A stretch of 64,000 bases of DNA from Streptomyces sp. HmicA12 (GCF_000373565.1 NZ_KB891800.1:1-64000); one strand, 5' to 3'; positions 36,389 to 45,594 are shown, counted from the stretch's first letter. Notes: a model not told the origin generated them from the sequence alone. Made by a program: numbers and translations.

Positions 36389-36679
36389 ATGAAGTCAACT
36401 CGACGAGCCATTACCGCGGTCCTGCTTGCCGTCGGAGCCACCGCGATCGCCATGCCGACGGCAGGAGCCGCTCCGATTCCGCTGGCCGGTGAGGGGAGCG
36501 AGCCGATCTCTCCGACCTCGACGCTCGACTCGGTCTCGACCATGGCGATCCCGGCCGATCACCGCGCCGACATGCCCACCACCGCTTCGCAGCTCTCCGG
36601 CCTCAACCGGCTGAACGAGCTGCACCAGGTCACGGATCTGGTGGCGCCGGTCACCAACGTGGTGCCGTCGGTCCAGTAG
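36389..36679 (+). CDS. Small secreted protein of unknown function
   Basis: A 96-aa protein. A Sec signal peptide (about 1-27, cleaved near TAGAA) precedes a mature part of about 68 residues rich in Thr, Ser, Asn and Leu, ending VTDLVAPVTNVVPSVQ. It has no cysteine. It faces the rodlin on the opposite strand. The stop codon's last G starts a 30-bp hairpin. The function is unknown; the context suggests a surface or sheath-associated peptide. Confidence 0.7.
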   Translation: MKSTRRAITAVLLAVGATAIAMPTAGAAPIPLAGEGSEPISPTSTLDSVSTMAIPADHRADMPTTASQLSGLNRLNELHQVTDLVAPVTNVVPSVQ

Positions 36680-36740
36680 TTCCAGGGTGCAGCGAGGGCG
36701 GTCGACCAGATGGTCGACCGCCCTCGCTGCACCCTGGAAC
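36679..36740. terminator. Perfect 30-bp inverted repeat
   Basis: The left arm 36679-36708 pairs with 36711-36740 without a mismatch, leaving a 2-nt centre. It directly follows (by one base overlaps) the stop codon of the small secreted protein. It serves as a terminator but is exceptionally long for that job. Confidence 0.85.
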
Positions 36741-36750
36741 CGGACACGAC

Positions 36751-36783
36751 AGAGGGGCAGCCGCACCCCGCAACTGCCCCTCT
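36751..36783. terminator. Terminator of rodlin 1
   Basis: AGAGGGGCAG (36751-36760) pairs with CTGCCCCTCT (36774-36783) around a 13-nt loop, just beyond the rodlin stop on the minus strand. Confidence 0.7.
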
Positions 36784-36789
36784 GCTCCT

Positions 36790-37197
36790 TCAGTGGTTCT
36801 CGGCGCCGTTCGCCGAGAGAACCGGGATGTCCTCCAGGATGTGCGACAGCGGCTCGTCGCCCTTGGCCTGCGTCGAGTTCTCGACGCACTGCTGGTTCTG
36901 CGGGGCCGACAGGACGGGGATGTCCTGGACCGCGACCGGCACGACACCGACGAGGGAACCGGCGTTGACCTTGGCCGGCAGGCCGACACACGGCTTGTTC
37001 AGCGAGCCCTGCACGAGGCCGAGCTGCGGGCTCATGTCGCCGTGGGTCTCGGAGTTGCCGTACGCCTGCTCCGCGCCGTTGCCGCTGAGCGAGGTGGTAC
37101 CGCCGTCGTCACCCGTGGCCAGCGCCTGGGGAGCGGCGATCGCCGACATACCGGCGACGGAGACAGCGATCGTTGCGGTTGCCCACAGCTTCTTCAT
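36790..37197 (-). CDS. Rodlin 1 (RdlA/RdlB-type)
   Basis: A 135-aa secreted rodlin. A signal peptide (about 1-27) is followed by the family core: [56 protein letters not shown] and [15 protein letters not shown]. Two cysteines are present. Rodlins assemble with chaplins into the rodlet layer of aerial hyphae and spores. ATG 37197 with GGGAAG 5-6 nt upstream. A BldN-type promoter motif lies 47-76 bp upstream. Confidence 0.95.
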   Translation of the reverse strand: MKKLWATATIAVSVAGMSAIAAPQALATGDDGGTTSLSGNGAEQAYGNSETHGDMSPQLGLVQGSLNKPCVGLPAKVNAGSLVGVVPVAVQDIPVLSAPQNQQCVENSTQAKGDEPLSHILEDIPVLSANGAENH

Positions 37198-37244
37198 GAG
37201 ACTTCCCTTCATCGAGCGAACTCCGGATGCGAGTTCGCGTTTGT

Positions 37245-37273
37245 TCAACTGACCCGGGAATCGGGCGGTTGCG
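37245..37273 (-). promoter_or_regulatory. BldN-like promoter of rodlin 1
   Basis: On the minus strand CGCAAC (37268-37273) and AGTTGA (37245-37250) are 17 bp apart. The consensus of sigma BldN is close to CGTAAC-N16-CGTTGA, and rodlins are known BldN targets in Streptomyces. The predicted leader is about 40 nt. Confidence 0.65.
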
Positions 37274-37306
37274 AACCAAGACCCGTTCGGACCAGTGCTG
37301 TTCAGG

Positions 37307-38386
37307 TCATTTGCAGGCCAGTTTGTCGCCATGCACGAACGTCTGGACGTTCAGGCGCGGCGGATCAAGCGGTTCGGTGTGCGACCCGGGTTCCGTCACG
37401 GGCCGGTCTTCCTGAATCCGCGAGAAAAGCTGCTCGGCTTTGCCTTGGTCCCAGCGCAGCGTCGAACCGACGTTCTCGATCAGCGGATTGAACCCGTCGA
37501 TGGGAACCGTGCCGAACTCCGTCCTGGAAAGCGGGATCCGATTCAGATCGCGCGCCAGTGAAACGAGGTCGTTCACGGAGAAGCCCTGGTCGACCGAGGC
37601 CGAACCCAGCACCGTCCTCGCCAGCCCGGCGGCCTTCGACGGATCGGAGAGGGCCGTGCGCATTCCGGCACCCCGCAATGCGTTGACCAGGAAACGCTGT
37701 TGCCTCTGGACGCGTCCCAGATCCGCGCTCGTGTCGACATGGCGCGACCGCACGTATTGCAGAGCGGGCCCTCCCGCCAGGTGGTGCCGCCCCGGGCCGA
37801 GATTCAGCTTCGTGGCGGAGTCCGACAGCCTGCGCGACGTGCACACCGTCACCCCGTCGACAGCATTGACGCTGTCCATGAACCGGCGGAAGTCGATCTG
37901 CAGGTAGTGATCGATACGCACACCGGTCATGGACTCGACCGTCTGCACGGCGAGCGTCGGTCCCCCCTCCGCGTACGCGGCGTTGATCTTGGCCGGGTGC
38001 CTTTCCCGTACGGTGCCGTCGCCGGCGTCGTGCTCGGGAATCTCCGCGTAGGAGTCCCGGGGCAGGCTCACCACGCTGACGCGGTCGTGCTGCTCCGAGA
38101 GGTGGACCAGCATCATGGTGTCGCTGCAGTTGCAGGCGACTCCGCCGGCGTGGAACTTCTCCTTCTCCGAGCGGGTGATGGTGTCGCGCCCGTCCGTTCC
38201 CATCAGGAGAATGTTGGTTCCGCTCCCGTCCGCGGGACGGGCACCGAGGCCGCCGAAGACATCGACCTGCTTCGGAAGCGAGTCCGCGGCCTGCCCGATG
38301 GCGACGCTCGAAAATGTCAGGAGCCCGAGGGCCAGCGCGCCGAGCGCGACCCCTCTGCGGCCGGCACGAAGAAAGACGTTCCTCAT
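37307..38386 (-). CDS. LytR-CpsA-Psr (LCP) family glycopolymer ligase
   Basis: A 359-aa protein. An N-terminal signal anchor (about 10-33) precedes an LCP domain (about 55-250) with the pyrophosphate-binding arginines in SLPRDSY and the segment [13 protein letters not shown], then a C-terminal extension. LCP enzymes move undecaprenyl-phosphate-linked glycopolymers onto peptidoglycan outside the membrane. ATG 38386 has GGAG 7 nt upstream. It is placed between rodlins on the same strand as rodlin 1, 109 bp upstream of it. Confidence 0.92.
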   Translation of the reverse strand: MRNVFLRAGRRGVALGALALGLLTFSSVAIGQAADSLPKQVDVFGGLGARPADGSGTNILLMGTDGRDTITRSEKEKFHAGGVACNCSDTMMLVHLSEQHDRVSVVSLPRDSYAEIPEHDAGDGTVRERHPAKINAAYAEGGPTLAVQTVESMTGVRIDHYLQIDFRRFMDSVNAVDGVTVCTSRRLSDSATKLNLGPGRHHLAGGPALQYVRSRHVDTSADLGRVQRQQRFLVNALRGAGMRTALSDPSKAAGLARTVLGSASVDQGFSVNDLVSLARDLNRIPLSRTEFGTVPIDGFNPLIENVGSTLRWDQGKAEQLFSRIQEDRPVTEPGSHTEPLDPPRLNVQTFVHGDKLACK

Positions 38387-38566
38387 CAAGACACTCCACT
38401 GCGGAGGGGTAAGTGCATGACGAGAGTAGGCACATAAGCTTTTATTCCCCGGCGGCCCGCGCCATGGCGGGGAAAAGTAACTCTTCTGCCTCACAAGAGG
38501 ATTGGCCTCAACTGCCCGGGCGGTATGGAGAACGCAATCAACCGCTAGACAGCAAGAGGCAACGAC

Positions 38567-38764
38567 ATGGGAGCCAATCCAGAGCGCTGGCGCCGACAGG
38601 CGTTGATTCCGAGCAGCAGGACATCCCCCGACACTCCGTCCTCGTCACCCATTTACTCGTCCCTCGTGGACGAATGGCGTGCGACGGGACGGATGCTTCC
38701 TGACCAGTTCGACGCCGAGTGGAGTGACACGGCCTCCCGCGACTGCTGGCCCAGCGACGAATAA
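38567..38764 (+). CDS. Small hypothetical protein
   Basis: A 65-aa soluble protein, Ser/Asp/Trp-rich, with no signal peptide (central part SLVDEWRATGRMLPDQFDAE). AGAGG lies 7 nt before ATG 38567, and a terminator hairpin follows within 10 bp, so it is probably expressed. I do not recognise the family. Confidence 0.5.
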   Translation: MGANPERWRRQALIPSSRTSPDTPSSSPIYSSLVDEWRATGRMLPDQFDAEWSDTASRDCWPSDE

Positions 38765-38770
38765 CGAAAA

Positions 38771-38796
38771 TTGGGCCGCCCCACAGGGCGGCCCAA
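38771..38796. terminator. Bidirectional terminator
   Basis: TTGGGCCGCCC pairs with GGGCGGCCCAA around CACA, between the small plus-strand gene and the convergent rodlin 2. A-runs and T-rich bases flank it. Confidence 0.8.
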
Positions 38797-38813
38797 TCAT
38801 GCTGTGCGGTCCG

Positions 38814-39224
38814 TCAGTGGTTGCCGGCTCCGTTGCCCGACAGCACCGGGATGTCGTCCAGCACGTGCGACAGCGGCTCGTCACCCTTGGCCTGGGTCGA
38901 GTTCTCGACGCACTGCTGGTTCTGCGGGGCCGACAGGACGGGGATGTCCTGGACGGAGACCGGCACGACACCGACGAGCGAGCCGAGGTTGGCCTTGGCC
39001 GGCAGGCCGACACAGGGCTTGTTCAGCGAGCCCTGGATGAGCGCCATCTGCGGGCTCATGTTGCCGTACGTGGCGGAGTTGCCGTACGCCTGCTCCGCGT
39101 TGTTGCCGCTCTCGGAGGTCGTACCGCCGTCGTTGCCGACCGCCAGGGCCTGCGGAGCCGCCGCCGCCGCAATACCGACCAGGGACGCGGTGACAGCCGC
39201 GGCAGCCACAGCCTTCTTCATCAT
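38814..39224 (-). CDS. Rodlin 2 (RdlA/RdlB-type)
   Basis: A 136-aa rodlin. The signal peptide (about 1-28, cleaved after QALA) is followed by the conserved [32 protein letters not shown] and [17 protein letters not shown] blocks, ending IPVLSGNGAGNH. It diverges from rodlin 3, mirroring the rdlA/rdlB pair of S. coelicolor. Start ATG 39224 has AAGGGGAA upstream; the second Met is an alternative. Confidence 0.95.
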   Translation of the reverse strand: MMKKAVAAAAVTASLVGIAAAAAPQALAVGNDGGTTSESGNNAEQAYGNSATYGNMSPQMALIQGSLNKPCVGLPAKANLGSLVGVVPVSVQDIPVLSAPQNQQCVENSTQAKGDEPLSHVLDDIPVLSGNGAGNH

Positions 39225-39263
39225 GGGAGGTTCCCCTTCATTGGTTTCCTGAGAACACCCGGA

Positions 39264-39291
39264 TCAACTGCGTTTCGCCGGATCGGTTGTC
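39264..39291 (-). promoter_or_regulatory. BldN-like promoter of rodlin 2
   Basis: On the minus strand GACAAC (39286-39291) and AGTTGA (39264-39269) are 16 bp apart. The leader would be about 33 nt. It is similar to the motifs upstream of the other two rodlins. Confidence 0.6.
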
Positions 39292-39440
39292 CTGGTTCAC
39301 CCGGACGGGGATCGCCGATGCCGCTCTTCCATCACGCCGATTCGACGTGTTCGACCGGCGATGGAGGTAAATAAATGACAATCGCACGGGCGCGTGCACA
39401 TGGCGAGCTCGGTGGCCGGATGGCCAAACGAGTGAACCTG

Positions 39441-39469
39441 CAGAACTATGCCGCCGCTCAGGGAGTTGA
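39441..39469 (+). promoter_or_regulatory. BldN-like promoter of rodlin 3
   Basis: CAGAAC (39441-39446) and AGTTGA (39464-39469) are 17 bp apart, giving a leader of about 38 nt. It is the weakest -35 of the three rodlin promoters. Confidence 0.5.
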
Positions 39470-39513
39470 TTCATTCGCAGTAACCGGTGTCTGATCAGAA
39501 AAGGAACGCAACA

Positions 39514-39924
39514 ATGCTGAAGAAGGCTATGGCTGCAGCTGCAGTCGCCGTGTCCGTCGTCGGTGTCTCGGCCGCGGCCGCTCCGCAGGCACTCGCCCTC
39601 GGCGACGACGGTGGTACCACCTCGCTCAGCGGCAACGGCGCGAAGCAGGCCTTCGGCAACTCCGAGACCCACGGCGACATGAGCCCGCAGCTCGGCCTGG
39701 TCCAGGGTTCGCTGAACAAGCCCTGCATCGGCCTCCCGGTCAAGGGCAACGCCGGCTCCCTCGTCGGTCTCGTGCCGGTCTCGGTCCAGGACATCCCCGT
39801 CCTGTCGGCCCCGCAGAACCAGCAGTGCACCGAGAACTCGACCCAGGCCAAGGGCGACGAGCCGCTGTCGCACATCCTGAGCGACATCCCGGTTCTCTCC
39901 GCCAACGGCGTGCAGAACGGCTGA
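39514..39924 (+). CDS. Rodlin 3 (RdlA/RdlB-type)
   Basis: A 136-aa rodlin, closest by eye to rodlin 1 (shared [20 protein letters not shown]). The signal peptide is about 1-28; mature cysteines lie in NKPCIGLP and QNQQCTENS. It is exported and forms the ordered rodlet layer with chaplins. ATG 39514 with AAAAGGAA 8 nt upstream. A terminator follows at 39943-39985. Confidence 0.95.
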   Translation: MLKKAMAAAAVAVSVVGVSAAAAPQALALGDDGGTTSLSGNGAKQAFGNSETHGDMSPQLGLVQGSLNKPCIGLPVKGNAGSLVGLVPVSVQDIPVLSAPQNQQCTENSTQAKGDEPLSHILSDIPVLSANGVQNG

Positions 39925-39942
39925 TCAGCCGCAACAGACAAC

Positions 39943-39985
39943 TCGGGTCGCTTGCCTTTCCACGGGCAGGCGGCCCGATTGTTTT
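39943..39985 (+). terminator. Terminator of rodlin 3
   Basis: A 14-bp stem with two G:U pairs (39943-39956 with 39965-39978) is followed by TTGTTTT. Confidence 0.75.
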
Positions 39986-40169
39986 CCCCGCGCACATGCG
40001 ACCCCAGGAATCCCTGCGGGAATCCGGGTGAACCTGGTCGCTGTACCTGACGACACAGTTTCTTTCCTTTGCCCTGGGTCGTTTTGATTTCGGAGCGGCC
40101 GACGGCCGGCGGCTGACGCCCTTTCGGTCCCTCCCCCCTCGATCATCCCTTTCAACAAAGGAGAGAAAT

Positions 40170-40403
40170 ATGTCCCTGAAGAAGAGCGCCGCGATCATGG
40201 CCGGTGCGATCATGGCCCTCGGCATGGCGGCCCCCGCGTTCGCCGACTCCGGCGCCGAGGCCGTGGCGGCCGGCTCCCCGGGCGTGCTGTCCGGGAACGT
40301 TCTGCAGGTTCCCGTCCACGTGCCGGTCAACTTCTGCGGCAACAGCATCAACGCCATCGCGCTGCTGAACCCGACCTTCGGCAACTCCTGCGCCAACTTC
40401 TGA
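40170..40403 (+). CDS. Short chaplin (two-Cys type)
   Basis: A 77-aa short chaplin. The signal peptide (about 1-25, AFA) is followed by a single chaplin domain: GSPGVLSGNVLQVPVHVPVN, Cys in NFCGNSIN and Cys in FGNSCANF. Short chaplins (ChpD-H) are amyloid-forming, surface-active proteins secreted when aerial hyphae rise. ATG with AAAGGAGAG 5-7 nt upstream. No clear BldN motif was seen. Confidence 0.95.
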   Translation: MSLKKSAAIMAGAIMALGMAAPAFADSGAEAVAAGSPGVLSGNVLQVPVHVPVNFCGNSINAIALLNPTFGNSCANF

Positions 40404-40429
40404 TTCAGACAGCGCAGTTCGTCTCCCGG

Positions 40430-40462
40430 CCGACCCTGGACGCCTACGGGCTCCAGGGTCGG
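40430..40462 (+). terminator. Hairpin between the two chaplin genes
   Basis: CCGACCCTGGA (40430-40440) pairs with TCCAGGGTCGG (40452-40462). It may terminate or attenuate transcription into the long chaplin gene 31 bp later. Confidence 0.65.
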
Positions 40463-40492
40463 CTTCGAGTTTCAACCATGAAGGGAAACGCT

Positions 40493-41323
<831 letters not shown>

Positions 41324-41327
41324 AGCC

Positions 41328-41364
41328 GGGTCGGGAAGAGCCACGCAAACGCTCTTCCCGACCC
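41328..41364 (+). terminator. Terminator of the long chaplin
   Basis: A perfect 14-bp stem GGGTCGGGAAGAGC (41328-41341) pairs with 41351-41364 around a 9-nt loop. Confidence 0.8.
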
Positions 41365-41491
41365 ACAGAGGATGCCGCCGTAGAGGCTGCCTCCCCAACG
41401 GCGTGGAGCCGACGGCTGGGAGGAAGGCAGCACGGCCATTCTCATGACAGCTGCCAGTGGACCACCGAGGAGTCGGTCCCGGAGCGCCTCT

Positions 41492-42775
41492 TCACCCATT
41501 CGCTCGCGATGTCACCCCAATGGGGCCCTCCGGTGCGGGCTGCCTCCCCGGAGGGACCGCGGGGCCGCCCCGCCAGGGCTGCCGCGTCAGATGGCGCTCG
41601 ACCCCGCCGACCAGAGCCGGGGCCGTGTAGGAAGCTCCCTGGACGAAGCGCATGGCCGGTCCGAAGTCGGCGGCCGTCACCAGGCCCGCGAGGAAGAGGC
41701 CCGGGTAGGAGGACCGGAAGTCCCGCCCCACCCGGGGTGTCTCTCCCGCGGACCGGGCGAGCACGCTCCTCAGCCGTGGTGTCAGTACGGACATCCGGGC
41801 GCAGCTCGCCTCGAATCCCGTGGCCGCGATGACGTGATCGGTCTCGAAGTCCTCCGCCGCGCCCGACGAACCGACGGTGCGCAGCCGGACCCGCCCCGCC
41901 GACTGCCGCGCCTCCACGACCGTCCGCCCCATGCGGATGTCGATGGCCCCGGCCGCCACGCGGTCCCTGATCCACCAGGCACCGGCGGGCCCCAGCGCCG
42001 TCTGTGTGACGGCGGCGCGGGTCCGCTCGGGCAGCCTCCTGAACGCCCCCGGCCGCTCCGCGTAGAACCAGTTGCGCCAGCCGCAGCCGAGACCGCTGTG
42101 GGGAGCGCGCAGACGCTGCCACCAGGGGCGCTTCCACGGCGGGGGCACGCTGTTCCAGACCAGTTCGGGTGCGCGCGCGACGATGCGTACCCGCGCCTGG
42201 AGTTCGGCGAGCAGCGCCGCGGTCTCCAGGGCCGCCTGCCCCGCTCCCACGACCGTGACGTCCGCTCCCCGGAACCTGTCCAGGTCGCTGTGCCGGCTGC
42301 TGTGCGTGACGTGCTCCTCGGTCAGCGCGCGGAGCGCCTCCGGGATGTGCAGGTACGGAAGCACGCCGGTGGCCAGGGCCACCGACCTGCTGCGGAGCAC
42401 CTGGCCGTCCTCGGTCTCGAGCGTGAATCCGACGGGTGCCGCGTCGATGCGGGTGATCATCCGCTCGTCCGGCTCGGGCACCGCGTGCTGGGCGAACCAC
42501 AGCCCGTACGACGCGAACGTGTCGACGGGGATGGGGTGTCCGTGCTCGGCGGGCACGCCGCGGTGGGCGCAGTACTGGTCGAGTCGGAACCGCCGCCCGG
42601 GGGCGGAGAGGTTGGAGGCCCAGGGTTCCGACTTGAGGAACATGCCGCGCGGCATGTGGTTCCGCCAGGAGTCCATCGGCCTTCCGAAGACCCGCGTATC
42701 GAGTCCTCGCGCCGCGGCGTGCGCGGCGATGGACAGGCCGTAGGGGCCGGCTCCCACGATCACCAGGTCGTGCAT
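41492..42775 (-). CDS. Flavoprotein monooxygenase/reductase (NAD(P)-binding, lysine/ornithine oxygenase-like)
   Basis: A 427-aa two-dinucleotide-fold flavoprotein. FAD motif VIVGAGPYGLSIAAHAAA lies at about 5-22 and an NADPH motif VTVVGAGQAALETAALLAEL near 173. A third segment, DHVIAATGFEA (near 308), is typical of class B monooxygenases and pyridine-nucleotide oxidoreductases. The substrate is unknown. Its ATG overlaps the stop of the upstream ATP-grasp gene (TGATG), so the two are translationally coupled and probably modify the same compound. Confidence 0.82.
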   Translation of the reverse strand: MHDLVIVGAGPYGLSIAAHAAARGLDTRVFGRPMDSWRNHMPRGMFLKSEPWASNLSAPGRRFRLDQYCAHRGVPAEHGHPIPVDTFASYGLWFAQHAVPEPDERMITRIDAAPVGFTLETEDGQVLRSRSVALATGVLPYLHIPEALRALTEEHVTHSSRHSDLDRFRGADVTVVGAGQAALETAALLAELQARVRIVARAPELVWNSVPPPWKRPWWQRLRAPHSGLGCGWRNWFYAERPGAFRRLPERTRAAVTQTALGPAGAWWIRDRVAAGAIDIRMGRTVVEARQSAGRVRLRTVGSSGAAEDFETDHVIAATGFEASCARMSVLTPRLRSVLARSAGETPRVGRDFRSSYPGLFLAGLVTAADFGPAMRFVQGASYTAPALVGGVERHLTRQPWRGGPAVPPGRQPAPEGPIGVTSRANG

Positions 42776-44049
42776 CAGCAGTTCGCCTCTCGTGCGGCAG
42801 GGGTCTGGGCGGCGACAGGGGGTTCGAAGGGGGCGGGCAGGCGGCGGGCCGCCGGCCGGGCCCGGCCGCCCAGCCGGCGAGCCGCGTGCTGGGACCATTC
42901 GGTGGCCAGGTTCCAGGCGGGCGAGCGGTCGTCGGGGGCGTGCCAGGCGAATTCCCTTGCGGCGGGGCCGCGTTGGGACGGCAGGGCGGACGTCAGCAGG
43001 GCCTTGAGCGCGGACAGGGGCGCGTAGTTCTCCACGACGAAGGTCCGTCCCGGCAGCGCGTGTCCGGGGGGAAGCGGCTGGTGTGTCAGGTCGAGGTACT
43101 GCGCGCGTACGACGTCGAGGCCGTTGCCGTCCGCGAACAGCCTGAACTGGGCGCCCGGCCGGGGGTTGAAGTCCAGCAGGCAGTACCGGCCCGTCTCCGC
43201 GTCCACCCGGAAGTCGATGTCGAAGATGCCCCGGTAGCCCAGGGACGCGACGAGCTGCTCGACCATGGACTGGAGTTCCGGGACCGGCGACCAGCGGCCC
43301 ACGGCGGTCAGTCCCGCGCCGCGCGGCCATGCCTGGCGCTTGCTCCCGGCTCCGCCGCCGTGCAGCCGGCCGCTCCGGTCGACGTACCCGTGGAAGAACC
43401 AGTCCCTTCCCCGTCCGGCGGGCAGGTACTTCTGGAGCAGGAGTTCGCTGTCGGCGCGCAGCCCCTTCGCGTAGAGGCTCCTCGCCTCCTCCGGGGAGCC
43501 GACCAGACAGGTGCTGCGCAGGCCCGACCCCTGCGCGAGGTGCCACGGCCGGCTCCATTTCGCCACGGCGGGGAGTCCCAGGTCCGCGACCGCTGCGTAC
43601 GCCTCCTGCTCGCTCTTCGGCAGCACGACCTCGGGATGCCCGATGCCCGCCGCCCGGCAGAGGTCCGGCAGCCGGGCCTTGTCCGCGACATGCTCGGCGA
43701 GGTGTTCCGGCTGCTCCGGCAGGAGGAACATCCCGGCCAGCGCCTCACGCATCCGGCTCACCGCGACGGCTCCGGCGTCGTCCATGGGGATCAGTACCGC
43801 CGGACGGGCGAGTTGTGCCGCGATCCGGCGCAGGGCGACGCCGATCTCGCCCGGTGACGAGCCGGGGCTCGGCGGCACGTGCATCCGGTGGACGTAGCGC
43901 GAACGGGCCACCGGGCTGCCGTCCTCCACCGCTGCGACGTGGACCTCCACGCCGCAGCGGCCGAGGGATCTGATCGCCCCCAGCGTTCCGTGGTGAAAGG
44001 GGTTGTGGTCGATCCGCAGCAGCAGGACCGGGACACCTGGGTCGAGCAT
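42775..44049 (-). CDS. ATP-grasp domain protein
   Basis: A 424-aa ATP-grasp protein. An N-terminal Rossmann-like segment (10-105) precedes the ATP-grasp fold (about 120-330). The lid and metal-binding residues are suggested by GIFDIDFRVD and CLLDFNPRPGAQF. ATP-grasp enzymes join carboxylates to amines via acyl-phosphates; the tail (about 385-424) is Pro/Arg-rich. It lies in the EPS/chaplin island and is coupled to the flavoprotein downstream. ATG 44049 with GGAAGGAA 8 nt upstream. The substrate is unknown. Confidence 0.82.
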   Translation of the reverse strand: MLDPGVPVLLLRIDHNPFHHGTLGAIRSLGRCGVEVHVAAVEDGSPVARSRYVHRMHVPPSPGSSPGEIGVALRRIAAQLARPAVLIPMDDAGAVAVSRMREALAGMFLLPEQPEHLAEHVADKARLPDLCRAAGIGHPEVVLPKSEQEAYAAVADLGLPAVAKWSRPWHLAQGSGLRSTCLVGSPEEARSLYAKGLRADSELLLQKYLPAGRGRDWFFHGYVDRSGRLHGGGAGSKRQAWPRGAGLTAVGRWSPVPELQSMVEQLVASLGYRGIFDIDFRVDAETGRYCLLDFNPRPGAQFRLFADGNGLDVVRAQYLDLTHQPLPPGHALPGRTFVVENYAPLSALKALLTSALPSQRGPAAREFAWHAPDDRSPAWNLATEWSQHAARRLGGRARPAARRLPAPFEPPVAAQTPAAREANC

Positions 44050-44180
44050 GTGTCGATTCCTTCCAGGAATTAACCCATGAGAGTGAGGGAGGGCAGCCAT
44101 CGGCTGGTCCACGATTGGCGCCATACGCATTCATATGACTGAGTGTCAGGAACGGAGTGAGTGCGGCACGAGGAGCAGGT
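44050..44180. promoter_or_regulatory. Divergent promoter region ATP-grasp / GH26-like gene
   Basis: 131 bp between divergent genes must contain both promoters. It is AT-richer around CATTCATATGACTGAG (44129-44144). No operator is assigned. Confidence 0.35.
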
Positions 44181-45557
44181 ATGGCTGAGGAACGCCGATG
44201 GACGAAGCGCAGACGACCTCCGCTGATCGCGGCGGGTGTCCTGATCTCACTGGTGGTCGCGTCAGGATCCGTGTCCATCGAGCGTGCGGACGCCCACCCG
44301 GGCAACGTGCCGTCCGCTCCCACGAGCCCCATTCCGTGGTGGCCGACCGAGTCGGCCGATCCGACCCAGACGGCCGCGGTGGTCCAGCCCGCCGACGCGA
44401 CACCGCCGGCCGATCCGACACCGCCTGCCGCGACGAGCCCCGAGCCCTCCGCGTCGCCGAGCACTCCTGCGGCCCCCGACCCGACTCCGACTCCCGACCC
44501 GACCACGAGTCCCGACGCGAGCGACGAGCCCGGGAAGACGGACAGGTTCCCGGCCTTCGGTGCCTATCTGGACTACGGGCCGCGCGGCGTGACCCGGATG
44601 ACGAAGCTGTCGAAATGGCTCGGCGGGGCCGACCTGCGCGTCGGGCACACCTACCTGCCCGGCGACCAGTGGAGCGGCATCGAGGGCTCGGCGTCGTTCC
44701 TCGACGACTGGGCCGAGTGGCGCCGGGAGCGCGACGACCGGCTCTTCGTACTCAACGTGCCCATGCTGGAGCGCAACGAGGAAGGGGTGCCGGACACGGA
44801 GGTGCGGTCGCTGCTGCGGCAGGGCGCGGCCGGTGACTTCGACCAGCACTTCCGGACCCTCGCCGAGCGCCTGGTCGACCTGGAGGTGCCGGACACCGTC
44901 GTGGTGCTCGGGTGGGAGATGAACGGCGTCACCTACACGCACCGCTGCGGCCCGGACCCCGAGTCGTGGAAGAAGTACTGGAACCGCATCGTCACGGTGA
45001 TGCGTTCCGTGCCGGGACAGAAGTTCCGCTTCGACTTCACCCCCAGCCGGGGCCGGGACGCCGTGCCGTGGACGGACTGCTACCCCGGTGACGACGTCGT
45101 CGACATCGTCGGCATGGACTCGTACGACCAGCCGGAGGGCAAGTCCTTCGACGAGCAGGTCTCCGAGCCCTACGGGCTGCAGGAGCAGGTCGACTTCGCG
45201 GCGAAGCACGGCAAGCCGATCTCCTACCCGGAGTGGGGGCTGTTCCGCAACGGCGACAACTCCGAGTACATGAAGCGCATGCTCGCCTGGATGGACCAGC
45301 ACAAGCCGCTCTACAACACCCTGACGGACTACTGCCCGCACGGTGTGTGGCAGTGCGACGAGAACCCGAAGGCCTCGGAGATCTACCGGGCCGCGCTGAC
45401 CGGACGCGACAAGCCGACGGAGCCGACCGAGCCCACGCAGCCGACCGAGCCGACGCAGCCCCCGCAGTGTTCCCCCGTCGACCTGGGCGACTGGGTCGAG
45501 CACTGGCTCGGCGGCAAGCTCTGCCTGCGGTTCGACTGGTGGGAGCGGCGTTCCTGA
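44181..45557 (+). CDS. Secreted GH26-like glycoside hydrolase (mannanase family fold)
   Basis: A 458-aa exported enzyme. A basic N-terminus with a signal or anchor helix (about 14-38) precedes a Pro/Thr/Ala-rich spacer (about 45-118). A TIM-barrel follows (about 120-405) with the likely acid/base Glu in VLGWEMNG and nucleophile Glu in SYPEWGL. A PTEPTQ repeat and a Cys-containing tail complete it. GH26 enzymes cut beta-1,4-mannans and beta-1,3/1,4 glucans. It is convergent with the EPS operon, so it could trim or release that polymer. ATG with GAGGAG upstream. Confidence 0.83.
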   Translation: MAEERRWTKRRRPPLIAAGVLISLVVASGSVSIERADAHPGNVPSAPTSPIPWWPTESADPTQTAAVVQPADATPPADPTPPAATSPEPSASPSTPAAPDPTPTPDPTTSPDASDEPGKTDRFPAFGAYLDYGPRGVTRMTKLSKWLGGADLRVGHTYLPGDQWSGIEGSASFLDDWAEWRRERDDRLFVLNVPMLERNEEGVPDTEVRSLLRQGAAGDFDQHFRTLAERLVDLEVPDTVVVLGWEMNGVTYTHRCGPDPESWKKYWNRIVTVMRSVPGQKFRFDFTPSRGRDAVPWTDCYPGDDVVDIVGMDSYDQPEGKSFDEQVSEPYGLQEQVDFAAKHGKPISYPEWGLFRNGDNSEYMKRMLAWMDQHKPLYNTLTDYCPHGVWQCDENPKASEIYRAALTGRDKPTEPTEPTQPTEPTQPPQCSPVDLGDWVEHWLGGKLCLRFDWWERRS

Positions 45558-45594
45558 ACCGGCGTGACTGTCGAGTGAGGTGGCGGCCCGGGCT

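Noticed and set aside
39925..40169. BldN-like promoter upstream of the short chaplin at 40170
   Set aside because: No AAC-type -35 pairs with a GTTGA-type -10 at 16-17 bp in the expected zone; the gene may use another sigma or a diverged site.
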